40,881 nt of DNA from Pyricularia pennisetigena (taxonomy: Eukaryota > Ascomycota > Sordariomycetes > Magnaporthales > Pyriculariaceae). The notes beneath the pieces are model-generated. The model had not been told where the DNA came from and made no database searches. It was given only the letters and a program-made list of their open reading frames with translations. Shown here piece by piece: positions 33,101 to 40,881 of this stretch; position 1 is the stretch's first letter; every line of letters starts with the position of its first letter. The DNA lies in NCBI RefSeq assembly GCF_004337985.1, contig NC_043741.1, positions 4,086,383-4,127,263 of the forward strand. Reading direction: 5' to 3'. Made by a program: the position numbers and the translations under genes.

Positions 33101-35012
33101 TGTCAGGAGGCTTTGACGAAGCATGTGCTTCATCGCCTTGCTCTACAACAACAGATCGACGCTTTTTGTCGCGACGTTTGCGCTCGCGATCTTGATCTCG
33201 GTCACGAGCTGGCGGCTCTGGCTGAGCGTCCTTGTTGGTCTGTTCACGCAGACTTGCCTCGAGTCGTCGAATCTTTTCCTCGAGTTCAGCTTGTCGGCGC
33301 CTGCTATCATCCACTGGCACAGCAGGCTCATCTTTGGAGCGATGTCCACTATGAGCAGCGTCTTGACCACGAGTTTCCTCATCAGCTCGCGTGATCTTCT
33401 CGCTGCGAGTGCATTTCGGTCGTGCATCTACATCCCTGTATTCGTCACTCTCACGGCGGTCCGCTCGCTTCTCATCCTGATCCGGAACCTGGTCGGCTCG
33501 TGTGGTTTTCTCACTGCGAGTCCGTTTTGGTCGTGAATCTACCTCTCTGGGCTTGTCATGTTCACGATGGTCATCGCGCTTCTCCCTGTAATCGGAAGCG
33601 ACTTTCGCGGCCGCTCCAAGGCCGACAACACCTGCCAGTCCAGCGAGAGCGACATTGGCAAAAGATGAGTCGGAATTGCGTTTGCGAAGCTCGCGCTCTG
33701 CTCGAGGTTCAGATCTTGCGTAATCCTGTGCATCATAGACACGTGATGAAATCGGCACTATTGGTTTTGGTGCTTGGATAGGCACAGGATCTGGGCGAGG
33801 GTCGCTGGATGACTGAGCCCTCGTTATGTCAAATCTGTCGGGATCGGAAGTTGGAACAGGATACACCTCACGAAGGGGACGAGCTTCAAACGAGGCACTC
33901 TCGACCGAAGGTACTGGTCTATCCTGTCTTGGCTCGGATTCTCTGTTTTGCTTCTGGACTGGATCGTCAAATCCGCAGGGGGTATTGATAAGGCCGCGCA
34001 GTGAATTCATAGGACCAAACATTTGAGGATCCACGACATGACTTTTCCGCGCGTCTGCAGGCATAGGTCTGCTCTCCGTGGGTCTCTGGGCAGGGGGAGG
34101 CGGCCTAGACACGGGAAAACTCATGATGGAAGCTCCGTAAGCTAGTCCGGGGTCTACATCCTCACTGGAGTATTCATCCTCCGATGAGGTTTCCCAGTCA
34201 GACTCGTCGCCAGAGTCACTGTGCTGCTGTGGCCTCGATGAGCCGATGCCCCGATCACGTTTGTCCGAGGATTTGGAACGTCGGTAACCCGCAACAGCAG
34301 TGGCTGCGGCAGCTCCAGCCGTCAACCCCGATATGCCCCTGCGACTACCGTTCCGGGACATGTCTTCACGATTCCCATCACGGGCCATCTTTGCGAGTTG
34401 ACGCCCGATTTCCTGTATTTCCTCGTCCGTCTTGTCGCGATGGGGCGCCGCTGCCCTTGGGTGGTCCCGTGGCGGCGAGCCATATCGCTGATGCTGATGT
34501 TCCTGCCGTCGCGACTGTGAGAACTGATCTTGTGTTTGGCTATATTGTGTGGGTTGTGCATGCGTTCGCCCTGCCGCGGCGGCTTCGCGTCGCTCCTTGT
34601 CAACATAACCCCGACCGTATGCAAGCGCCTCTTCGAGAGATGAGGAGCTCGAGTTGCCAAAGCCCAGCAATCGCTTCTTCTTTTTGCGATACTTTCTGCG
34701 GCGTGCAGCTGGGTCGGGAGAGGTAAAGAAGGAGAGGATGCCCGCGGCGCGCGACTTGGGCGCTGAAATGTTTAGGAGAGATTCGGAGGTGGAGGAGGAG
34801 GATAGCATGGAGCTCGAGTCGGCATTATCGCGTTCATGCGTCTGAGGCATGGACCCGGTTGGGATGTACTGAGGGGCAGCAGGCGGTGCTGCGTCGTGGG
34901 AATGTTGGTAGGAGTTGCCATGACCATATCCATGCTCATGGTCGCGTTCGTGTCTCTCCCGCCGCCTGCGCCGGGAGCTCTCGGGGCTCCCGCGCCGATA
35001 ATATTCGCTCAT
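15197..35012 (-). CDS. lah: Giant Woronin-body tether, Leashin-type ('involucrin repeat protein'), 6,564 residues, 2 coding exons
   Basis: Minus-strand exon 1 is 35012-16836 (18,177 nt, 6,059 codons) and exon 2 is 16714-15197 (505 residues plus stop), joined TAC|GAT across a 121-nt intron. The N-terminus (MSEYYRRGSPES) is basic and Ser/Arg-rich, with RRKYRKKKKRLLGFG at about 105-120 and LEEALAYGRGYVDKERRE after it. The middle (about 1000-5500) is acidic and Pro/Glu/Ser/Thr-rich, with about 34 lysine blocks (KKSKKDKKKKK type) and ten Ala/Gly-rich hydrophobic segments. Exon 2 holds a coiled coil (about 6080-6250) and a globular region with CSHVQQWVLRFSKFSDMRAC and MIWEFVFTRYLFGMDREQ, the part I recognise best from fungal 'involucrin repeat' proteins. 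As I recall it, the family includes Leashin, whose ends bind the Woronin body and the cortex/septum, with an extensible middle. The match to Leashin is recognition from memory. Neurospora makes two proteins from its locus; here one frame is open throughout. Confidence 0.8.
16715..16835 (-). other. Intron joining the giant repeat exon to the coiled-coil/C-terminal exon
   Basis: On the minus strand the donor is TAC|GTAAGT (GT at 16835-16834) and the acceptor CTCACAG|GAT (AG at 16716-16715), preceded by a 12-T tract (16729-16740). A longer T-rich run (about 16797-16830) follows the donor. Phase 0 on both sides gives MTDVY-DGYGEGRIG. Without splicing the long frame would end in a Phe-rich nonsense tail at 16779, which supports the intron. 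Confidence 0.85.
21782..21906 (-). repeat. 18-bp minisatellite within the giant gene (about 7 copies)
   Basis: The + strand shows CAGGTTCCG/TGGGTTGG-like units every 18 bp (starts near 21782, 21800, 21818, 21836 and on). On the minus strand they encode a six-residue unit of the form xNPEPV / PNTEPV. Units differ by a few substitutions. Confidence 0.9.
22134..22369 (-). repeat. 69-bp tandem repeat within the giant gene (about 3.4 copies)
   Basis: Copies start at 22134, 22203, 22272 and 22341 (the last is partial). The full copies are nearly identical; copy 1 differs by a C/T in GCGGGCGCTT. The period of 69 nt keeps frame and encodes a 23-residue unit containing PEAPAEPISAQETDVPQ. Diverged relatives flank the array. 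Confidence 0.95.
30301..30480 (-). repeat. 60-bp repeat within the giant gene (3 imperfect copies)
   Basis: GTAGCTTCCTTAGGGGCT occurs at 30322 and 30382, with a diverged copy (ATGGCTTCCTTGGAAGCC) at 30442, an exact 60-nt period. The encoded 20-residue units contain APKEATSE followed by P/T-E and DK. Confidence 0.85.
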
Positions 35013-35016
35013 CGCC

Positions 35017-35195
35017 CTGAAATATGGATGGCGACGAGATGTGTGCTCTTTTCTGTTAGCACCATTTGCAGCGGAAACATTTGCTCACTGCAGTTGTGGT
35101 GTTGTGGTGCAAGTGCTGTGAAGCAGCTGAAGCTTCCACATTACAGAAAAAAAAGAATGGTATGTTTTTGTTTACGACAAGGATTGGCAGCTTAC
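35017..35195 (-). other. Candidate 5' UTR intron of the giant gene
   Basis: Reading the minus strand, a GTAAGC donor (GT at 35195-35194) is followed by a GCTAAC branch site (about 35053-35058) and a TTTCAG acceptor (AG at 35018-35017), just four bases before the ATG at 35012. The three signals fit a 179-nt intron ending immediately upstream of the start codon. Transcript data would be needed to confirm it. Confidence 0.45.
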
Positions 35196-35359
35196 CCGCT
35201 GTCAGCCTCGAGCTTGATCAGATGGCATGGCGGTCTGAACGACTTTGGCTGGGCGGGTATCAGGGCTCCCCTAGCCGAGCGGGGAGGGACGCCGCTGGGG
35301 CGACCGGACAAGGGTCTGGCTGGCTCAACTGGCGTGTACTGCCAAGCTGCACAACAAGC

Positions 35360-35382
35360 TACTGTACAGTATTGTACAATAC
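35360..35382. repeat. Two overlapping perfect palindromes upstream of the giant gene
   Basis: TACTGTACAGTA (35360-35371, 12 bp) overlaps GTATTGTACAATAC (35369-35382, 14 bp); both are exact inverted repeats centred on TGTACA. They lie about 350 bp upstream of the giant gene's start codon. They could bind a dimeric regulator; that is inference. Confidence 0.7.
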
Positions 35383-35898
35383 ATTAATTACAGTACCAAA
35401 TATAGGGGGGCTGGGGATTTGCGGATCCCGTTGACTACCCGCCCGCTCGCAGGTGCCGACCCAACTACAACTTGTGATTTCAATGTTGCATCTGCAAATC
35501 AATGATTGAATTCTTGATTTCGGCCAATCAAGCGGTTTTTTTACCTCAATGTCTTTCATTCCATGAATGCGCAGCTTTGTTGTACTGTATGATCTCGCCC
35601 ATACAATTCGGTCTCGGTCCAATACCGAGCCAAGAAGGGCGCACCAATGTTGGGCAGCATGCCTGATCCCGCAGCCAACCACCGTCTGACTTTGTCTTTG
35701 GGGTGAGCGGTGGCCGAGGGTCGCGACCACGTGTTTCGCTGCCAATTGCTCGATCGACACCAGGGTCCCCATCTTGGGCATCCACTCGCTCGGCCGTTGC
35801 CTTTGGTTACGCTCTTCCTCTGTGTAAATGTCATCCCATTCTTTTAGCCACGCGGACGTAGGCTGCCTACAACGTTCTAACGGCCAGATGACTCTCAG

Positions 35899-37010
35899 TT
35901 ATGGCAGTCCGGATAGCTTGTGAATAACCTCGTCATCCTCGGGTATAGCTTGCCCTTGTTTGATCATATCCACAAGGGCAGAATTGCGCGCGTGCGGCAG
36001 CCCAAGTCTCTTGGCTTGTTCTACAATATATCCGTTGATGTACCCAATCTCGGTCTCCCTGCCCGCTCGGAAGTCTTGCAGCATCGATGAGGAGTTCTTT
36101 GCCGTTTTTGTCGCCACCTCCATAATATACTGGGAAAGACCCCGGTTGGAAAACTGTTCGCCGACTTCCTCTCTAGCGCTAGATGGTAGAAGGGCACGGA
36201 TCACTGCTCCCGTTTCTGCTATAAGTTGCTGAATGGCATCCTGTCGGGATGGACTGCCAAAAACTTCACCATTGGCGCAGCCGAGTAAAGCCGTTAATGG
36301 GTTTATTATCGCGTTGGCCGCCAGCTTTCGGAATTGCGAAATCTTGAGCGACTCGGGCTCCACCAAAGTGGCTGCAAGTCCGTCTGCTTCGAGGAGGCGT
36401 TGCACCATAAAGTTCCCACCGCTCATATCTGCTGCTGAAGATACATCAATGCGCCCTTCTACTTTTCCAATAATTAGGCTGCCTTTGCCAGCGTGCACGA
36501 TGGAAAATGGGCCGTGCTTGTATATTCCCACACTTGCAATGCCAGCCCAGTAGTTGGGGCGCAATTCGGCCTCCTTGAATAGGCTGGCAGAGACCTCCTC
36601 GATAGTTCCTTGCGACTCAGTCGAGTCAGGACAGGCGAAAACGAAAATCCGGTAAGATTACATCCAGAGAACTTACCCATCCCATTCTGAAGAAACAGAA
36701 TGCTGGATTCAGGGCCAAGCCTGTGCCTAATAGGTGCAAGTGCTTGGGCTGTCTTGTATGTCTTGGTCGTCACGATAAGATTATTGATTGGAGAGGTCCC
36801 TGAAAACAGGTCTGTCGAATATCCGGATGACTTATCGCTAGCTCCATTGCGAAAGCATTCAATGGTTTGTCCACAGTGTTGCCATTCTTCCGATAGGCTT
36901 TCCCTGTGCAGTAAAAGGGTTACAGGCGTCTTGGATGACTGTTTCTTGAGAGCGTGGGCAACGTATTTGCCCAGGTTACCAAGTCCGATAATATAAATTG
37001 GGCTTTCCAT
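35899..37010 (-). CDS. Ketopantoate reductase-family (ApbA/PanE-like) NADPH oxidoreductase, 2 exons
   Basis: Exons are 36677-37010 and 35899-36608 (1,044 nt, 347 residues). The 68-nt intron has a GTAAGT donor and a GTCGCAAG acceptor, and joins NGMG to TIEEVSASLF. The N-terminus is an NADP-binding Rossmann fold with GxGxxG as GLGNLG (G9, G11, G14). The C-terminal domain keeps the catalytic pattern KLAANAIINPLTALL, where K206, N210 and N214 match the Lys-x3-Asn-x3-Asn spacing of PanE, and TEIGYINGYIVEQAKRLGLP, where the usual TEID has Gly for Asp. PanE reduces 2-dehydropantoate to pantoate in coenzyme A synthesis. Fungi carry several paralogues, some acting on other 2-oxo acids or in secondary metabolism, so the substrate is uncertain. 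It is divergent from the terpene synthase across 1.8 kb. Confidence 0.88.
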
Positions 37011-38795
37011 CCTATCGATATTGACAAAGTCGCGACATACTATGCTGCTCTAGTTTTTGTCAATTGTTTCTTGTTTGCTCGTTCACTGGGGGACGAAAGT
37101 TAGGTGGTGGGGCACCCATGCTTGCCAAGGTGCCTGCCTGAGGTAGTCGGAAGGTACAATAAGATGAACAAGCAACAGGGTTTAGGGGCAAGATATCTGC
37201 CGGCGGCAACTGTATCATGTCACGTGGCCGGACTTCGGAAGCATTTGATTAGTTACCGAAGTTCCAGTCCAGACCCCCCACAATGTCGTATTCGGATCTA
37301 CAATACTACTACTTCGTGCGAATGAACGTTTGGTGGTTCAAATGCCGGTCCATATCTAGGGCCTTCGTTCGCCTACGATACCTTTTGACTCGTTTCGCGA
37401 TGCAAGCAGCCACCGCGTGATTGATTTCCTCCACCAAGCAGCAGATAGCCATGCAGCAAAGGGGCGTTCCAAGAAATCGGCATGGCGATAGGGAAAGCCG
37501 GCGATCCTGCTCTTGAGGCCGCCCGTCGGACGGCCCAGATCATGGCAAAAAGCTTTGGGTGACCATCCTATAAAAATACGTCAGTCGTATACTGCTGTTG
37601 CTTTTGTGCTTTTAGCCAGTCCCGATCTTGTGGTTGAGGCAAGCCGTCTATGCCGTTTTGTTCGCTCTTGATGGCGACGCCAGGCCAGCTGTTACTAGGT
37701 GTTCCCTGCTTTGGCCCGTCCACCTCCGCAAGCTTCGACAAATCGTTAGCACCAGGTCCTGGGCGTCCGTCAATGCTCTCCACGCACTACAGACTGGAGT
37801 TATATGTGAGGTGGGCGAAGTTCCACTCACACCACCACGTAATTGCCTCTCTCGTTTTTTTCCTCCATCTGTTGTCAGCACAGCGATTGGATCAAGTTGA
37901 GGTTTTTCTTCTTGATGTACTTTTTGGTGTTTTTATCTGCTCTCCCTATGTCCTTTTGCCTCTCTTTTTTTAGAATCAGCTACCATAGTATTATGGCCCA
38001 TGATTCATCTGACATACACTATAATGCCTCAACCCTGGGCATGAGATCATCAACAGCCAACTAGAATCGATTACCGTGGTGCAGCTTTCAGCCCTTTGAA
38101 AGACTATTCGCTGCTGTTGCCGAGTGGCCACTATGGGATGCTTACAGGATAGGGATTTATCTTTCTTTTTCTTTGGTTAGCCCAACTCTTCGACACCACA
38201 TGGCCTAGTCTGGGGCAGGGTCCCCGGGCATCGGGGGGACCCGAGCGACCGACTAATGTCTTCAGATAGTCCGTCCGCCTTTATTAGCACAGACCCCCCC
38301 TCAGTTGATGCTGTTCGTTACATGGACGCCCATTCTCTCCCTACCAACCAACCTATGGTTCCATAAACTTGGCTCTCCTTTAGGAGTTTATCGTCATTTG
38401 TGAAAGTTGATAGGACCCACATGCACATCTTCCAAAACCGCATGTTCGATTTTTTTACTCTGGTATGATATGGCCCACCCACACTTACCATGTCCAAGGC
38501 GACGGTCTAATCGGCTCAGACAAGCTGTTTCTATATTAACTTGTAGTGCTTATTCAGAACTAGTCCCTGTACTGACATTCCTGACCAACGGACGAACTGC
38601 ATAACAAATCCACATTCCATTCCTCCTGTGAAGATACGGAGACATTCTCCATATCTACACCGTACCCTTTTTGTCTTTTAAGCTTCGCATTGCCCTAACT
38701 ACGGACGAAACCTTCCCATCTCATTTACCCCTCTCTATCTATCTATCTCTCTTTCTCTCCGTCTCTCTCTTTCTTCGGCCTTGATAGCAACAACC
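37011..38795. other. 1.8 kb divergent intergenic region, oxidoreductase / terpene synthase
   Basis: No convincing gene was found. A short open stretch at 37482-37562 reads like coding sequence but is only 26 codons. There is a GC-rich 8-bp stem at 38218-38225/38235-38242. A CT-rich run (about 38731-38775) lies just upstream of the terpene synthase start and resembles fungal core-promoter pyrimidine tracts. Confidence 0.5.
38731..38775 (+). promoter_or_regulatory. CT-rich tract upstream of the terpene synthase
   Basis: Runs of CTCTCTATCTATCTATC and CTCTCTTTCTT end about 20 bp before the ATG at 38796. In filamentous fungi such pyrimidine tracts often lie next to transcription start sites. The function here is inferred. 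Confidence 0.4.
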
Positions 38796-40087
38796 ATGGC
38801 TTCATCACTCAGGGGCCAAATCATGAGGGTGCCCGACTGGCGGCCCATCTTTGACAAGTGGGACCATGCCGTTAACCCTATGTACCGAAAACTAATACCC
38901 GTGGTGGAGAGCACGCTAGAACGGGTTGTTAGTGATCCAATCCGCCTAGCAAAGCTCAAGAAGTCTGTACCCCCTTTGACGTGACCCCAGCATCAAGTGT
39001 GCTCTGTTGGGTTTTACTAAACGCTTTTTGCAGGTCCGACTTTGCCTTGTTTGCATCGAGCTGGGTTCCGGAAGCTGACTGGGAGGTCCTCAAGACAATC
39101 GCCGTCTTTTGCTTGTGGATGTTTCTGTTTGACGACACCATAGACGCTCAGATCATTCCAGGGGTCACAAACTATGCTTCAAGCTATGAGCTTGCCTCCA
39201 AATATCGTCGGCGAACACTCGACTTCATACACTTCCACCTCGGTCTCTCTGTGACTGGAAGCGGTGAACCAGTATGCCCTCACATTGTGTCTACCCTCTT
39301 CGCCGAAGTTGCTCTTCATTTCCGAAAGCTTCTCGACAAATCCCAGAGGAAGGCATTCTATGGCTCCCTGAAGTACTTCATTGAGGCGACCGGCCCAGAA
39401 CAGGCTAATCGTCTGTCGGGCGAGCTGCCCAGGGTCGCGGATTTCTACGAATGGAGACTAGGTACCACTGCTGTGGACGCCATGTGTGACCTTGCCTGGT
39501 AAGCTTCGTGATGATACATGTTTGAGCACAGAGCGCCTCCAAGATTGCTTTGGAGCAATATCAGAAGCTGACGTGCGCGGTGTATAATCTCAGCGCCTTT
39601 GTACGTGGAAACATTCCAACCGAGATACTCCGGGCTGAAGAACCCATCTTGCGGCTCGAAGCCAACAAAAACACCATATTGTAAGTTTGTGACATTGCTT
39701 AGCCGACCGCATGCCGTTCAGGTTCGCCAGCTAATATTAACTCTTCCAAGTGTCAACGATATTCTATCACTGAAGAAGGAGATCAGAGACGATACACTCA
39801 TGAATCTTGTCGTGCTCACAATGGCAGAGACGGGCAATAACCTGGAATCAGTCATCAACACTCTGTCCGGGGAGCTCATCAAATGTGGACAGAACTTCGA
39901 CGCATCGTCACATCGGATGCGTGCCATGGCCGCCGAGTACGGTCCCAGTACGCAGCGAGACGTAGAGAAACTGATTACAGAATACCAGCGAATCATAACG
40001 GCAGTCTGGACATGGACCTGCCTGACTCCGCGTTATGGTATGGCAGGTTACAGGTGTGATGACGGGTCTTTTCTGATTCCCCTTTGA
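38796..40087 (+). CDS. Class I terpene synthase (probable sesquiterpene cyclase), 4 exons
   Basis: Exons are 38796-38962, 39034-39498, 39594-39680 and 39751-40087 (1,056 nt, 351 residues, normal for fungal class I cyclases). The start is ATG 38796; a TTG 15 nt upstream is in frame only. All class I landmarks are present in order: the aspartate-rich FDDTID (D89, D90, D93); a pyrophosphate-sensor Arg in EWRLGTTAV (R197); the NSE triad in NDILSLKKE (N242, S246, E250); and the C-terminal RY pair (R334, Y335). The enzyme should bind three Mg2+ and cyclise a prenyl diphosphate, most likely farnesyl diphosphate. The product cannot be predicted. The introns have donors GTCTGT, GTAAGC and GTAAGT and all interrupt codons in phase 2. 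The intron 2 acceptor (CTCAG|CGCC, giving a Cys at the junction) is the least certain boundary. No P450 or other tailoring gene lies in the window to the right. Confidence 0.9.
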
Positions 40088-40881
40088 AAGGGGGCGGTTT
40101 TGACGGATCTATGATATTTGAGGTTTTACTTTTTGATGATTATACCCTGATTTTGATAACAATAGAATAAAAAAAAATAAAAAAATAAAAGAAAAAGAAG
40201 GTCTCGCCTCACGAAGCTGTTATGCTAGGAATTTAGATCAGGCTTGCGATGTAAATCGCCAACCGTGTTTCTGCTGCCGTGGCCATGTGGTCTACAAGGG
40301 TCCTTGAGGTGCTCGTGGCCGTGCATTGGTACAAAATCTCATTCAAGTCAACGGCAGTCCAAGCGCATCTTGGAATACATCTGAAGCATACCGCCTCGTC
40401 GTTGACTGGACCTTGCTCCACCGAGCTCCTGCGAAGCTGGCGTGTTACGTCCGACCCGTCATCCATCTGACGAGCAAGGTCCGTTTTGTCTCGTTTGGGC
40501 GAAACTCCTTCCCGGAAGAGAATATGCTGTTGGCATAGATATCAATTCACCTCGCAGGTTTTGATGCTCACCGACTTCTTTCATGGAGCAGGAGTGGAAC
40601 TTGCTCCGTATCACGTGCGATCCGAAACCCAGGATCAGCAGTTCAAAAGCTGGCTTGGCGGGATGTTATCTCCGCGGCCTGTTTTATCGAAAGCTACGTT
40701 GTACATGGTAGACATACATTTGAGCCAGCCAGCCCTATGCTGTGGCCTTGCAGTTCAGACTATCAGCCAGAAAGATGATGCAGATCAGAATACTCATTAA
40801 AAACTCAAAATCGATTGTGTAAGCAAGCAACTAGGAGGGACCCAGACAATTGATTTGTTTTCTTTTTTTTTTTTTTTTTTT
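40088..40881. other. Right end of window: A-rich 3' flank and unassigned sequence
   Basis: After the terpene synthase stop there is an A-rich low-complexity stretch (about 40164-40200), then about 650 bp without a recognised gene. Plus-strand frames at 40326-40538 and 40486-40800 are open and partly coding-like (VVDWTLLHRAPAKLACYV; LMLTDFFHGAGVEL) but match no family I know. The window ends in a T run of about 20 nt. Confidence 0.4.

Larger units (their letters stand above)
35013..35898. other. Upstream region of the giant gene and 3' flank of the oxidoreductase gene
   Basis: No gene is supported in this 886-bp stretch. It contains a candidate 5' UTR intron for the giant gene (35017-35195) and two overlapping perfect palindromes at 35360-35382, each listed separately. 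Several overlapping short ORFs around 35546-35834 lack motifs. Confidence 0.5.

Noticed and set aside
16779..34900. Dozens of open frames on the + strand and in other minus frames across the giant gene
   Set aside because: They are shadows of the long coding exon. Its biased composition (Lys, Glu, Pro, Ser, Thr) depletes stops in other frames. None shows family motifs or splice logic.
36474..36676. Read-through form of the oxidoreductase first exon ending in a Ser/Arg-rich tail (to 36474)
   Set aside because: The tail lacks similarity to the family, whereas splicing at 36676/36609 restores NGMGTIEEVSAS and the full catalytic domain in phase.
37328..37350. GGTTCAAATGCC, resembling a tRNA T-loop
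   Set aside because: No acceptor stem, D-arm or anticodon arm could be folded around it.
37482..37562. Short coding-like stretch ending GDPALEAARRTAQIMAKSFG in the oxidoreductase/terpene synthase gap
   Set aside because: It is only 26 codons, with a stop a short way upstream in the same frame and no acceptor or family match that would make it an exon. It is probably chance.

Overview
The window looks like nuclear DNA of a filamentous ascomycete (Pezizomycotina, probably Sordariomycetes). Supporting signs are short spliceosomal introns (about 64-175 nt) with GTAAGT-type donors and CTAAC/CTGAC branch sites, a Zn2Cys6 regulator, a fungal class I terpene synthase, pyrimidine-rich promoters with TACCTACC/ACCTAGGTA runs, and a giant 'involucrin repeat' protein of the Woronin-body tether (Leashin, LAH) type, which is restricted to filamentous ascomycetes. 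The species cannot be fixed from the sequence. No mobile element, rRNA, tRNA or CRISPR array was found. The window begins in a C run and ends in a T run, so it may be a whole contig broken at homopolymers.

Layout, left to right: (1) 127-373, + strand: last exon of a small DUF3602-like protein whose 5' part is outside the window. (2) 993-2335, +: a five-exon GNAT acyltransferase. It converges, with 70 bp between stop codons, on (3) 2406-3943, -: a five-exon uroporphyrinogen decarboxylase (HEM12, haem pathway). (4) 4589-7207, +: an unrecognised 872-residue helical protein, divergent from HEM12 across 645 bp. (5) 7208-11012: a 3.8 kb stretch with no convincing gene but with simple repeats, apparently the long upstream region of (6) 11013-14230, +: a Zn2Cys6 transcription factor with two introns. 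(7) 15197-35012, -: nearly half the window is one gene with a single coding intron, predicting 6,564 residues. The first coding exon alone is 18,177 nt. (8) 35899-37010, -: a two-exon ketopantoate-reductase-family oxidoreductase, divergent across 1.8 kb from (9) 38796-40087, +: a four-exon class I terpene synthase. (10) 40088-40881: an A-rich 3' region and an unassigned tail.

The central object is the giant gene. Its ends look conserved: a basic N-terminal region, and a C-terminal coiled coil followed by a globular domain. They are joined by about 5,000 residues of acidic, low-complexity sequence with roughly 34 lysine blocks (KKSKKDKKKKK type) and about ten Ala/Gly-rich hydrophobic segments. 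This matches a tether that holds septum-plugging Woronin bodies at the cell cortex or septal pore. The other genes are a mix of housekeeping and regulatory functions with no evident joint pathway. The exception is the divergent oxidoreductase/terpene synthase pair, which could be the edge of a small secondary-metabolism locus.

All exon boundaries were read by eye from splice signals, phase and family motifs. Each multi-exon model gives a total length divisible by three. No database search or transcript data were available.
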